From positions 124,001 to 188,000 of the forward strand of contig QJNS01000010.1 of NCBI GenBank assembly GCA_004154925.1: a stretch of DNA of 64,000 nucleotides, in the 5' to 3' direction. Below, in pieces: positions 25,296-36,199 of the stretch (the stretch's first letter is position 1; each line of letters starts with the position of its first letter). Made by a program: the position numbers and the translations under genes. The notes under the pieces are model-generated. The model had not been told where the DNA came from. It saw nothing but the letters and a program-made list of their open reading frames with translations, and did no database searches. Source of the stretch: Monosporascus cannonballus (lineage: Eukaryota; Ascomycota; Sordariomycetes; Xylariales).

Positions 25296-25681
25296 TGTTA
25301 CGACCCAACCCAAGATCGGCCACGAAAACGGTCGGACCCACAAGAAAAAAAAGTTACGTGATTTGGATCTCTCTTGATATCGAGATCCAAATAAATCCAT
25401 ACGGAACCAACCGAATCCAATAACATTAGATCTGCGACAAGGTCAAGATCCAATAAAAATCCAATTAACGCATAAAGATATATACGCTTATTAGTTCCAT
25501 AATTTAGATAATTTTAACTTATAACACTTATTAATATTGATCGTTTATAATAAGGCATTTCCGATATTAAAAGACGTAACACGATTACTGTATTTATTAT
25601 TCAAATTCCTACGATATTCCTGCCAACATAAACCCGTCGATTTACGGTTTAATAATTGGTTAAACCGCCTAGCTCATCATA
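25296..25681 (+). repeat. 5' LTR of gypsy copy 2
   Basis: It has a TATA-like ATATATACGC at about 25473. About 45 bp later is ACTTATAACACTTA, the RIP form of GCTTGTAACACTTA. The interior starts CGTTACAAGCTTTTATTT at 25682. Confidence 0.93.
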
Positions 25682-25698
25682 CGTTACAAGCTTTTATT
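25682..25698 (+). other. putative primer-binding site
   Basis: CGTTACAAGC directly follows the 5' LTR. It does not look like the usual TGG-starting complement of a tRNA 3' end. It is complementary over nine bases to GCTTGTAAC inside the LTR (kept as GCTTGTAAT in the 3' LTR near 31890), which would allow self-priming as in Tf1-like elements. This is an inference. Confidence 0.45.
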
Positions 25699-25699
25699 T

Positions 25700-27240
25700 A
25701 ATAATACCGTCAAACTCTAAGCAATATTTAACACTGTCAAAATATCGACCAACATTTAAAAAACCCCTATTTAACAGCTTTAGGCTCAAATTCGGAAATT
25801 AAAAAAAAAAGTTCGATAACTTAAGGCTACGCCACTTACCCAGCCCTTTTTCGCCCGCATAAAGCCGAAAAAACCAGAACCCTACGATAAAAAAGGCAAC
25901 CCTTAAACCTTCCTTACTTAGGCACAAATTTACCTTCGTTTCCTAAACCTTAATAATCCAGCGAACATGGTTTTAACAGTAAAAGCATGCTTAATAGGAA
26001 ATACGGCTAATTAATTTAAGCCTATTATAAAAAATTTCCTGAAAATAAGAAAAATAAATAAAAAAGATTTTACCAATAAGATCTTTTTAAATTATACCAA
26101 TTTCGAAAACAAAATGCGCAATAATTTCGGCAATCCGGATAAAGAACGATTAACGGCTTAACAACTTTTATAACTCTAACAAAAAAAACTTGTATTCATA
26201 TACGCCGTAACTTTTAAAAATCTTACGGCCAAAGCCGGATAAGGAAATAATAAAGCCGACGCCCTTATCGACATATTTTATAAAAGGCTAAAAGATAATA
26301 TAAAAAATAAAATTATTCGGATTAAATAACTAATTACCCTAAATCGGTACATCGCAAAAATAATCAAAATTAATAACCGATAATTTAAGAAACGACAAAA
26401 AAGAAGAACAATACGCCTTACGCTTAAAATATAATAAATTTAACCAAAGGAAAAAACGAAACGCACCTTTTACTTCTTACGGAACGGCGCCAGGACCTAT
26501 GGAACTCGGCGTTACCCACAAACAGGATTAAAGCCAGATTAAATATTTCAATTACGGCAAAATAGGACACAAAATTTATAAGTACAAAAAATCCAAAAAA
26601 CCACAGCAAGATAACTGGACCCCTATACCGGAAGAATAATCCAGGAATAATTAAGGAAACGACAACAAAGCTATTAATATAATCCAAGTCAAATACGTAT
26701 TAAACCCTAAGCAAAAGGTTTAACAAAGACCATTACGATAAAAAATCCGACGAGGAATACGAAAAGCCAAAAAGCTGGCTTAATAAATAATGCGAACATA
26801 ATAAAAGGCATTACAAAAATAACTATGCAAATACCAAAACTGGATAAAAAAAATTTATCCCAGAACCCCCGATCGATACGGCAAAATACAAGCCATACAT
26901 TGTCGACGACGAGAATATCCCGATTACGAAAAATAAAAATAACATATTTACGTACGAATTACCCGTATATATTATAAAGGATTTAACTTTTTAAACCGTA
27001 CCGGGCATAACAAAAACGACGAATAATGGTATTGACAGCTTCAAACCATAACCCCAAAAGATATCTAGCAGTTGGCCAAAACGGAAAATTAGCCCGAAAG
27101 GAAGTAATGCCCGCAAAAAGACCCCTTTTGTTATTATGGATAATGCAACCACTAAACGGAAAAAAAGTTGATTTAACGTACGGTAAAAAAGCACTATTAG
27201 AAAGTTATTACGGATCTTTATTTTCAATTAACATTTATTA
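25700..27240 (+). pseudogene. gag remnant of gypsy copy 2
   Basis: The plus-strand frame is broken by stops. A zinc knuckle lies at 26544-26585, reading YFNYGKIGHKIYKY. The Tyr codons at positions 1, 4 and 14 are TAT/TAC, so the ancestor was CX2CX4HX4C, the retroviral nucleocapsid motif. Minus-strand open frames at 26424-26687 and 26991-27227 are antisense shadows of this region. Confidence 0.85.
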
Positions 27241-27559
27241 CAAATCCTTACGAAAAAGAAAAGCTATTAAAGAAAAAATACGTCAATTTACAGAAAACCT
27301 TTAAAACAATAACCAAAACGACATATAATAAGATATAATCGCAAACATAAAAAATTATTTATTCGATAGGAAAAGGAATTGCAAGAAAATTAAGAACAAT
27401 TAATACAGTTCGAAAGAACAGTATGCCAACAATAACAACAGATATAACAGCTTAACGCGCTATATACAGAAACATAAACAAAATTCGACAAACTCGAACA
27501 GGAATTAAAAAAAATTACTTATAAAAAAGTCGCAAAATAACGAAACCCAAAAAAGTTAA

Positions 27560-30500
27560 AAGAAACTCCTAAAAAAGGCTTTAAACGTAACGATAGGAAA
27601 CGTTAACGACCTTATTACTTTAGATATACGAATCGGAACATACTAATATACCGCAATAATAAACTACAAAGCTTTAAGCGGAAATTACATTATACCGGAT
27701 ATAGTCAATAAACTTAAACTGTTATAGAAATACAAATTAAAACCCTATATAACGACAAATGCCGAAGGTTAAGAATTCGTTTACGATAACGGAAAAATCA
27801 TACGCGAAATTAATCACCTCGAGATTTTTGTCAAGGGACGATACCGGACGGTTGATTTCGACATCGTTTTATTCGGAAATTACGATATAATCATAAAATT
27901 ACCATAGATATGCCAATACAGAATTTTAATTAACGGAAAAATCAGCCAAATGGAATTTACTTTACGCCCTATTAACAAATAAAAAGAAATTAAAATCTTA
28001 ACATTCGATCGATAATGGCGACGAATACAGGCATAAGAATACGATAAATACCTTATTATCCAAAGGAACAAAATATAAAAAAGAAAACGAGTATTAAAGA
28101 AAAATACGACGTATCGTTACTATTATTAAAACGAAATTAAAGCAACTAAATAACGATCTAAAATAATAAGAATAATAGCCTAAGGAATTAGAAAATCTAA
28201 TTAATATGCCATTATAATATCATAGATATAAACAGCTTTTTAAAAAAGGAGCTCGATATAAAATTATCAAAATATAACGAATAAGATTATAAAATAATCC
28301 TTAAGGAAAAATCTTCGACAAATTTTTACCCCATTTACAACCTTAATAAAAATAAGTTACGTACTTTCAGAAAATATTTGGAAGATCGGCTACAAAAAGG
28401 ATGGATTCGATCTTCGAAATTATTAGCAAGATACCTTATGTTTTTCGTACCTAAAAAAAACGGAAAATTACGACTTATGGTTAACTATCGACAATTGAAC
28501 GACGTTACTATCAAGGATTAAACATTATTACCCCTAATTACGGAAATAAAAAACCGATTTTACGGAGCCAAATAGTTCATAACATTCGATTTTAAAAATA
28601 AATATAACCTTATTAAAATTTAAAAAAATACGAATAAAAAATAACTTTTAAAACGAAATACGAAATATTTAGGTATTTGGTTATACCAATAGAATTTACG
28701 AACGTACCAGCAATTTTTCAGCGAATAATTAATTACGTATTACGAAAATACCTCGATATTTTCGTCGTTTGCTATCTCGACGACATTCTTATTTTCTTAA
28801 AAACGGAAAAAGCACATATAGGATATGTTTATAAAATTTTCCAAGTTTTACAAAACGTAAGGCTATTTATTAACGCAGAAAAAAGTTAATTCTATATATA
28901 GGAAATAAAATATCTGGGACATATTATCACTCCAGGATATATCAGAATGGACCCCAAGAAAATCGCTGCAATTACAAAATAGCAAACGCCAACCACGGTC
29001 AAAAAAGTACAAGCATTTTTTGGATTCGCCAACTATTACAGGAAATTTATTCGAAACTTTAGCAGGATAACTATATCCTTAACAAATCTTACGAAAAAAA
29101 AAGGAATTCAAATAAACGCCAGATACGGAAAAAGCATTTCAGGATATTAAGAATACGATTACCAGCAAATCAGTATTAATTATATACGATTTAAACCGCC
29201 CTGTTAAATTAAAAACCGATATTTCGGATTACGCGTTAAGCGTAATAATTGGATAACGAAATAATTAAAGCAAATTGTACCTTATTGCATTTTTTTCGTA
29301 CAAGTTAAAAGGAACCAAGTTTAATTACGGTATTCTAAATAAGGAATTTATGGTTATTATTATGGCATTTCGGGAATTTAAGCACTTTTTAAAGGAAAAC
29401 TTGCATTAGGTTAAAGTTTATACGGATTATCAAAATTTTACCTAATTTATCACGATTAAAAAGCTTACAGGATAACAATTAAAATACGCAAAAAAATTGG
29501 CGAACTTCGATTTCGTTATTATCCATAAAAAAAATTAAAAAACGGTAAAACAAATGTTTTAAGCAAGCGATTAGACCTCGAAGAAAAATTGGTCAAAATT
29601 AGCTATACAATTTTTAACATTATTACAAAAAGATATTTACGCCTACGACAAATTACGACAGTTTGGGCAGTACTTAGCAATATATATCAGAAAATCTAAT
29701 AATATAACGACAGTCTCTCAAAAAACCAAAAAACGGACAAGATGTAAATTTCAAAAAAATATCAAAAAAATCTAATACGAAAAATATACGAACATCAGTT
29801 ACATAAATATCCAGGGATCCACAAAATTTTAAAACGACTTTAACGCATATACTTTTTTCTTAAAACGAAATTAACGGTACAAAAAATTATACGGCAATGC
29901 AATATTTGCGTTAAAGCAAAGGCTCGACGACACAAACCATACAGAAAATTACAGCCATTACCAGTCGCAAAACGACCATAATATTTAGTCACATTCAATT
30001 TTATTACTAAACTTCTTATATCAAAAAATCCAATTACGGGAATATATTACGACAGCATTTTCGTAATCGTCGATCGATTTACGAAATTTTCCTATTTTTT
30101 ACTATATTACGAAAACACAGACGCCAAACAATTGGCATACATTTTCTTTAAACATATTTTCAGCATACATAAATTACCAATAAAAATCATATTAAATAGA
30201 GGATTAATATTTGCATTAAAATTTTAATAAGACCTTATAGTATAAATCGGCCTAAATTACAAATTATTTAGCGTATTTAAACTATAAACAAATAAATAAA
30301 CAGAATAGATAAACCAAACCTTGGAAACCTACTTACGATGCTACATTAATTACGAATAAAATAATTGGGTTAAAAAACTACCGATTACTTAATTAACTTA
30401 TAATACCAGCTATTACAAAAACATTAAAATAACACTTACGAACTTAAACTTTGGTTTTATTTCGGAAATTTACAGAAAAGCACGTAACGACGGTCCAATT

Positions 30501-31060
30501 AATATTAAAACAATCCTTATGTCAGAATAATTACGACAGTTATATCAAAAAATAAAGACAAAACTAGAATTCGTACAAAATTAAATAAGCAAATACTATA
30601 ACCAAAAAAAATTAAAAAAATTAATCTTTAAAAAAGGGGAAATGGTTTTTCTTACCACCAAAAACATTTAAATAAAACGACCTAGCAAAAAACTCGATTT
30701 CAAATATATCGGTCTATATAAAATCTCCAAGAAAATCTCAGAAAATAATTACCAATTAGAACTTCCACCCAAAATTAAACTCCATTCAATTTTTCATATT
30801 TTCTTATTCGAATTAGCAATAAATACCATTAAGGTATATATAGTATAAAACAATATGGAAATAAAAAACGAACAAGCATACGAAATGGAAAAAATCTTCG
30901 ACATGCGAAAACAAAACGGAGTTACCTAATACCTAATTAAGTAGAAAAAATACCCAAACTCCGAAAATACCTAGGAACCCGCCAAAAACCTTATTAACGC
31001 CCAACGCCTGTTAAAGAACTTTCACCAACAACGACAGGGTGACCAAAGAAAGCCCCCTAA
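27560..31060 (+). pseudogene. pol remnant of gypsy copy 2 (protease, RT, RNase H, integrase, chromodomain)
   Basis: The retropepsin core is near 27.66 kb (INYKALSGNYIIPDI). Reverse transcriptase runs from about 28.38 kb (WIRSSKLLARYLMFFVPKKN) through YLDDILIF at 28773 to [14 protein letters not shown] at about 29.02 kb. RNase H follows at about 29.15-29.5 kb (KLKTDISDYALSVII). Integrase lies at about 29.9-30.7 kb (YYDSIFVIVDRFTKFSYF). The chromodomain is at about 30.87-31.02 kb (YLIK, stop, KKYPNSENT, stop, EPAKNLI), the stops being former Trp codons. All marks fit a chromovirus. Confidence 0.92.
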
Positions 31061-31494
31061 TCGAAATCCTCGAAAATAAACCAATTAAGGGAATCGAAGG
31101 ATAGCACAAAAGGAAGAACCTCGGCCTCTGTACGTTTCTGCTCGTCCAGTTCATCCATTAACTAAAGACCGTAACTAACAATTTTAACTTCCTTAACGTA
31201 AAAAAATTTCTTTTAACGACGAAAACAAAAAAAGCAATTAATGGTCTCGTCGATATCACGCTATTTAAGTACCAAATCTTTTTTCAATTTTTGCTGAAAA
31301 CGTAAAAACGTCTTTTTAACAACAATTTTTTCGCGATTTAAACGATCCTTTTTTTCCTTAATACGACGTAAAGAATCGATCGGGACGCTAGAACCATCGT
31401 AACGACGACAGCTCTTAATATATTCGCTATAACGACGAATTTCTTTAATTATTTAACATTTAGTACTATTTTCGAAACAAAATAAATACGGCAT
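30994..31494 (-). pseudogene. antisense ORF of gypsy copy 2: Zn2Cys6-like, 167 codons
   Basis: On the minus strand one frame runs from ATG at 31494 to TAA at 30994 without a frameshift. It is interrupted by five stops, each a plausible mutated Gln or Trp codon. Residues 3, 6, 13, 22, 25 and 32 are Cys, or Tyr coded TAT/TAC, giving CX2CX6CX8CX2CX6C, the spacing of fungal Zn2Cys6 DNA-binding clusters. Then follow a Lys/Arg/Glu-rich helical stretch (DSLRRIKEKKDRLNREK) and a C-terminus with acidic and aromatic residues. It ends tail to tail with pol and starts 170 bp from the 3' LTR, which could supply an antisense promoter. Copies 1, 3 and 5 hold related sequence. Function unknown. Confidence 0.65.
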
Positions 31495-31647
31495 AACTTT
31501 AAAACCAAATTTAATAATATAAGCAGCCAAAAAATCTAGGCTTTTTTTTTAATTAGGACGATTACGAAATTTGCGGTTAATAATACGACCTGTTATAGTA
31601 AAAGAAAATAACTTACCAAAAAGGAAAATCTTTAAAAGCAAAGATCC

Positions 31648-31664
31648 TAGGAAAGGGGAAATCG
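31648..31664 (+). other. polypurine tract of gypsy copy 2
   Basis: AGGAAAGGGGAAATCG directly precedes the 3' LTR. The same tract lies beside the 3' LTR of copy 1 (plus strand CGATTTCCCTTTTCCCC at 4864). It would prime plus-strand DNA synthesis. Confidence 0.8.
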
Positions 31665-32050
31665 TATTACGACCCAACCCAAAATCGGCCACGAAAACGG
31701 TCGGACTTTCAAGAAGAAAAAGTTACGTAATTTGGATCTCTTTTGGTATTAAGATCTAAATAAATCCATACGGAACCAACCGAATCCAATAACATTAGAT
31801 CTATAACAACGTCAAGATTTAATAAAAATTTAATTAACGCATAAAAATATATACGCTTATTAATTCCATAATTTAGATAGCTTCAGCTTGTAATATTTAT
31901 TAATACCAATCGTTTGTAATAAGGCATTTCCGGTATTAAAAGACGTAATACGATTACTATATCTATTGCTCAGATTCCCACGATACTCCTGCCAACATAA
32001 ACCCGTCGACTTACGGTTTAATAGTTGGTTAAACCGCCTAGCTCGTCACA
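31665..32050 (+). repeat. 3' LTR of gypsy copy 2
   Basis: 386 bp, the same length as the 5' LTR. It ends GCTCGTCACA before AGTAA. Most differences to the 5' LTR are C/T or G/A. Confidence 0.93.
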
Positions 32051-32055
32051 AGTAA

Positions 32056-32563
32056 TAATAACATTTATAAAATAATACTAAAGTTTTGTAAAGAAATAGA
32101 AAAAACTAGCCACTCCGCTACATAACCTAAAAGATCAGCAGTTTTAACGCCAAGATGTGTTGAAAGTTCTTGTTCCTACTTAAGTAAGAAACTCTTCGAG
32201 GCTATTTCCTTACAAATTTATTGAACTTCGCATTACTTAAAAGCAAAATTAATGTAAAATTAAATGTTTTAATTGAGACAAAATAGAAAATAAAGCTTAT
32301 AAATATTAAAAGCTAAGAGAAATTCGGATAGAACAACTGGACCTTTATATTTGGAGGATAATATAGTAGTAATATGAAAAGTAATAATGAAAATATTAGC
32401 ATAATTTAAGCATAGTATATATATAAGTTACTTCGATAAAAAATTCGACGCGAAATGCGAATGGCTAAAAAAGTAATCTAGAAGGTATTTAAAAAGCAAT
32501 AAAACGCTTTTCAAAGATAGCTAAAGGAATATTAGAAATAGATAAAAGCTATTTGCCTAGGGA
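32056..32563 (+). repeat. partial gag-like sequence, related to 36200-36480
   Basis: The stretch around 32390-32540 (AAGTTACTTCGATAAAAAAT onward) is matched, same strand, at about 36310-36430. Its translation (FDKKFDAKCEWLKK) resembles the C-terminal gag of copy 2 (YDKKSDEEYEKPKSWLNK). It runs directly into an LTR-like start at 32564, without pol, so it is from a rearranged or truncated element. Confidence 0.5.
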
Positions 32564-32860
32564 TATTACGATCTAAGCTAAGGCCGATTGCAAAGAACGG
32601 TCAAGTTTATACAAACGAGTTACGTAATTTAAATATTTCTTAGAGTTAAAATCCAAATATATCTATATATCATGAATCGTACGTAAAAAGCTTAGATATA
32701 TATAAATTTTAGATTTTAATTAAAATTTAATTAATTAATACAAAAAAACATGTATTAAGTTTATAATTAAGTAATATTAATATATAATATTACTTTTGTA
32801 TTTAAAGTATTTTTATTATTATAGTCGTAAGCTTTTAGTATTTTGCTAGCGTATATATTA
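32564..32860 (+). repeat. LTR, family B (unpaired)
   Basis: It starts TATTACGATCTAAGC, then GCAAAGAACGGTCAAG and ATACAAACGAGTTACG, as in the LTRs at 41094 and 24088. The 3' boundary is unclear. It could be the 5' LTR of the element ending at 41453, but the 8.5-kb distance suggests insertions or two separate elements. Confidence 0.55.
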
Positions 32861-33180
32861 ATTCGATATCTGAGATATCGGTTTTGTTTTGATATCCTAT
32901 AACAAATATGCGGTTATTTAAAATATATCAAGTTTTGTATTTATATTTAGCTTACTTTTTCAGACTTGGTTTGTTTTAACTCCATTTTAGCATATGCGCC
33001 AAGTTTCGTACTATTACGTATTAATAATATTTACGTTATTTATATATTTTTTTAGTTTTGTTATTTATTTAATTTCTTTATTTAATTTCTTGTTAAGTTC
33101 TCTATAATATTATATATAGTTATCGTCGTTCTTATCGTCCTTATTGTCGTTATCGTTATTATTGTTCGAAATTTTATCCT
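32861..33180. other. AT-rich spacer ending in a CGTTATT-type microsatellite
   Basis: No gene seen. Positions about 33121-33170 are a degenerate tandem of CGTY and TTAT units. Confidence 0.5.
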
Positions 33181-33330
33181 TGTTACAGCACTAGCAAAGC
33201 GGCTTATTTAAGCCGCCGTTTCGCTATATATATACAAGCGCTACGCGCTTGCTAGATAGCTCTCTTCTTTCTTCTTTGTGCAACAACAGAATATCTTCCA
33301 GAAACCCAAGAGACGTACAGCGCCGTGACA
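33181..33330 (+). repeat. solo LTR, nearly free of RIP
   Basis: This 150-bp segment starts TGTTACAGCA and ends GCCGTGACA, so it has the TG...CA frame of LTRs. It is flanked by ATCCT (33176-33180) and ATCTT (33331-33335), a 5-bp target duplication differing by one C-to-T change. Inside are a TATATATA box (33226), a palindromic GCGGCTTATTTAAGCCGC and a CTTCTTTCTTCTTTG tract. It is far more GC-rich than its flanks. It is too short for the gypsy LTRs here and belongs to another LTR family. Confidence 0.7.
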
Positions 33331-33335
33331 ATCTT

Positions 33336-36199
33336 AATTATTAATACGATATAACCTATTATATAAATTACTTATATAGTTATTAACGTTTTATAATAAA
33401 ATTATTTATGGTTGTTTTATTTTTAATCTTAATATATTATGAATTATTAAGTTTAAAATCTGTCTTATATTAAAGAGGCATTACTTTATTGTCTGACTAT
33501 TTTTCGCTATTCTTTTATTATCTTTTACGTGGTTTTTAAAAGAATTTTTTTCTCATTTTACGTTTCGTTTTCGCATACTAAATAAGGAAAGTTATAAAAT
33601 TATTATTCTACAGTACTTTTTCTTAAACCAGTTTTAAAACTATTATTTTCATTAACTTTATTAACAATTTTTCCTTTATTATATTTAAAAAGGGTTCTAG
33701 CACCTACTACTATTACGTTGAATATTTGTACGTATTTTATTAATTTATATATATTCCACGAATAATTACTTTTAATGATTATTATATCAAATGGTTCATA
33801 GAATAGGTTAATATAATATAGTGCGTATTTATTATTTATCTTAAATGTTCGGGTTTTCATTTTTTAGTTTCTAATAATAAAGTTTGTCAGTTAAGTAATC
33901 GGATTACGCATATTTTATTTATAGAAGCTTATAATTGGTCTAATAATAATATTTTTATTTCTCGTTTTCTTAGATATTTACGATTATTTAAAATTCTACG
34001 TGTTGTTTAGTTTTATAAAAGTTATAAAGACTTTTACGTTTAAGTTTTTATTTAAAAATAATGTTATTTAAAATGTGTAAAATGTAAGATTTTTATGTAT
34101 TAACTTATTTGATAGAAAAGTAAAAAGCGTATTTGTGTCGATAAGATTTATAATACGCGTTCAATTTATAGTATTAACTATTTAAAAAATTGGCTTTTTA
34201 ATATTGATATTAGAATATTATAAAATTTCAAATTTAAAAATAATAAGGATAGTTTTTTACGTATTACTATAAATATTCCTCTGGATTTAATATTCAATAT
34301 TTGTTATAGTTCATATTCCAGTGTTTTCGGTAAAACGCGTTTATCGAGTATTTAATTTATTTTTATTACATTTTAATAGATTCGAAAATAAAGATAAATT
34401 GTTACTATATAACCATTTAAATTTTAATATCGTGCTTTTTTAGCCTAGTTTTTAATTAGTTAACAACGAAATTAATTCAAAGCATTTATTATTTCTTTTA
34501 AATCGAAATATTCGTTGCGTTTTATCTGTAATTGAATATACAAATATTTGCGTTATAATTTATTGGCAGAAAGTTGATATTTAATTAAAAGTTTTTGTTA
34601 TTATTTATATTTTTTAAACTAATTAAACGCTCTCGTTTTGCTATTTAATTTGCGCATTTCCTTTTATTTATATAAGTAAATATATAATAACCCTTAATTA
34701 GCAAAAAATAATTTTCGTACGTATTTACTGATAACGAAAAATTCTTTTTAATATTTAAACATTTATATATTTTTAACAAAAACGTCGTTCATTGTTTATT
34801 ATTTCTTATATATCAATATTGTTAAAATTATACTTTACTTTTTAATTATATATATATAAAAGTTTAGTAAACACTTTTGTATTATTTTTTATAGTCGTAT
34901 CTTTTTATAATAATAAAGTTATTTTAAACGTATTATTTTTTGATTAATTTTCAAAATTATTCATTTTACGTTATTAGTTTAAGTTTCTATTAAAGAGGAC
35001 CGCTTGCAGACCATCTTTAGTTATCGTTACGTTATTAGCGTTCTTAGAGAAACCTTTTTGCTCTTTTAATAAGCCTTGACGAACCTTTAGAAAAGGAAGT
35101 ATTTAAGAAAAGATTAACTTCTGGAAATAAGTAAGATAACTTTAATTAAAATCGTAATTTACAAAAATGGAGTCTCAATTTTTTAACTTAATTGAAGATT
35201 ATCTTCTAATAAGTGTTATATTTCGTTGAGTTTGAATAAAGTATATATTATTACTAGAAGTTTAAAATATTCGTATATATCAAATCGTGCATTACAGTAA
35301 TTAAATATTAATTTTTTCGATACGTCTAATTTATAGTAAATGATAAAATATTCTTGTTAATAATCGTCGTCGCGGTTAATTAAAGTTTTCTTTAATTTTA
35401 TTTTTAGTAATTTCGGTTTCGTTATATCGCTCCCGATATAGATTAAGCGTTTTTTGCTTTTATAAAAATAACGCTCAGCCGTTAGTTTATTGAGTATTTT
35501 AGCGATATTAATTGGAAGTTTTTAATGTTAAAATAGCGGAGAATTTTGACGTTTTTTTATACTTAGTTTCTCTTCACGTAGAAATATAATGTACTCTTCT
35601 TATATATTTTTCGAGTAGTTTAATATTATTAGAAATTAAATTTGCTAATTTCTATAATAAATTTTTGTAGATCTAGATAGTACTTCTAGTATATAAGAAA
35701 AACGCATTTAACTGCTAATTTAAATCGGCCCGTAGTATTGGTAAAGAGATTTTTTTAATACTAATTTTAGAAAGCCTTTTCGGATAATTGTATAGTTTAA
35801 ATAAACTTGATAATTCCAGTCTTAAAATCGAATCTTTTTAGCTATTTGTTATAAAGCTAACTATTTTTGCTCGTTTTAAATATATCTGAGATAATAAAAT
35901 TGAAAAGCAATTTTAATTTATTTGCTATTAGTATTTAAGTAAACGTTGTTTTTTAAAATAACTAATTTAGTAATATTAGTTATATAACTATTATTTAAAT
36001 ATATAATTAATATTTAGGCTATTAGTATTATTATGTATTTAGTCCGTATTTATGTTTTTTATTATTTATTAGTTGATATTTTATTGTTAATGGGGTTTTA
36101 GTTATATTAGTTCGTATAAATTAAAGTAAAAGATATTACAGCTAAAATCTTATAATATTACTTTTTATAAAATAATATTAGAAACTTTCAAATTTAATA
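33336..36199. other. AT-rich relic tract, no gene recognised
   Basis: No LTR ends or conserved pol motifs could be identified. The open minus-strand frame 33603-33860 is of biased composition (Lys, Ile, Asn, Tyr) and unlikely to be a gene. A slightly less AT-rich part at about 34995-35120 has no recognisable content. If the element ending at 41453 is complete, its 5' end should lie here. Confidence 0.45.

Larger units (their letters stand above)
25296..32050 (+). mobile_element. Ty3/gypsy chromovirus, family A copy 2 (full length, best preserved)
   Basis: The element is 6755 bp with LTRs of 386 bp each (25296-25681 and 31665-32050) and a perfect target duplication AGTAA (25291-25295, 32051-32055). 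The 5' LTR starts TGTTACGACCC; in the 3' LTR this is TATTACGACCC, and the two LTR ends read CATCATA and CGTCACA, all RIP-type changes. Gag, retropepsin, reverse transcriptase, RNase H, integrase and chromodomain follow in the order of Ty3/gypsy elements. A purine tract (AGGAAAGGGGAAATCG) lies just before the 3' LTR. Many stops make it non-functional. Confidence 0.95.

Noticed and set aside
33603..33860. 85-codon minus-strand ORF
   Set aside because: Lys/Ile/Asn/Tyr-rich composition typical of AT-rich chance frames, no motif and no homologous frame in the window.
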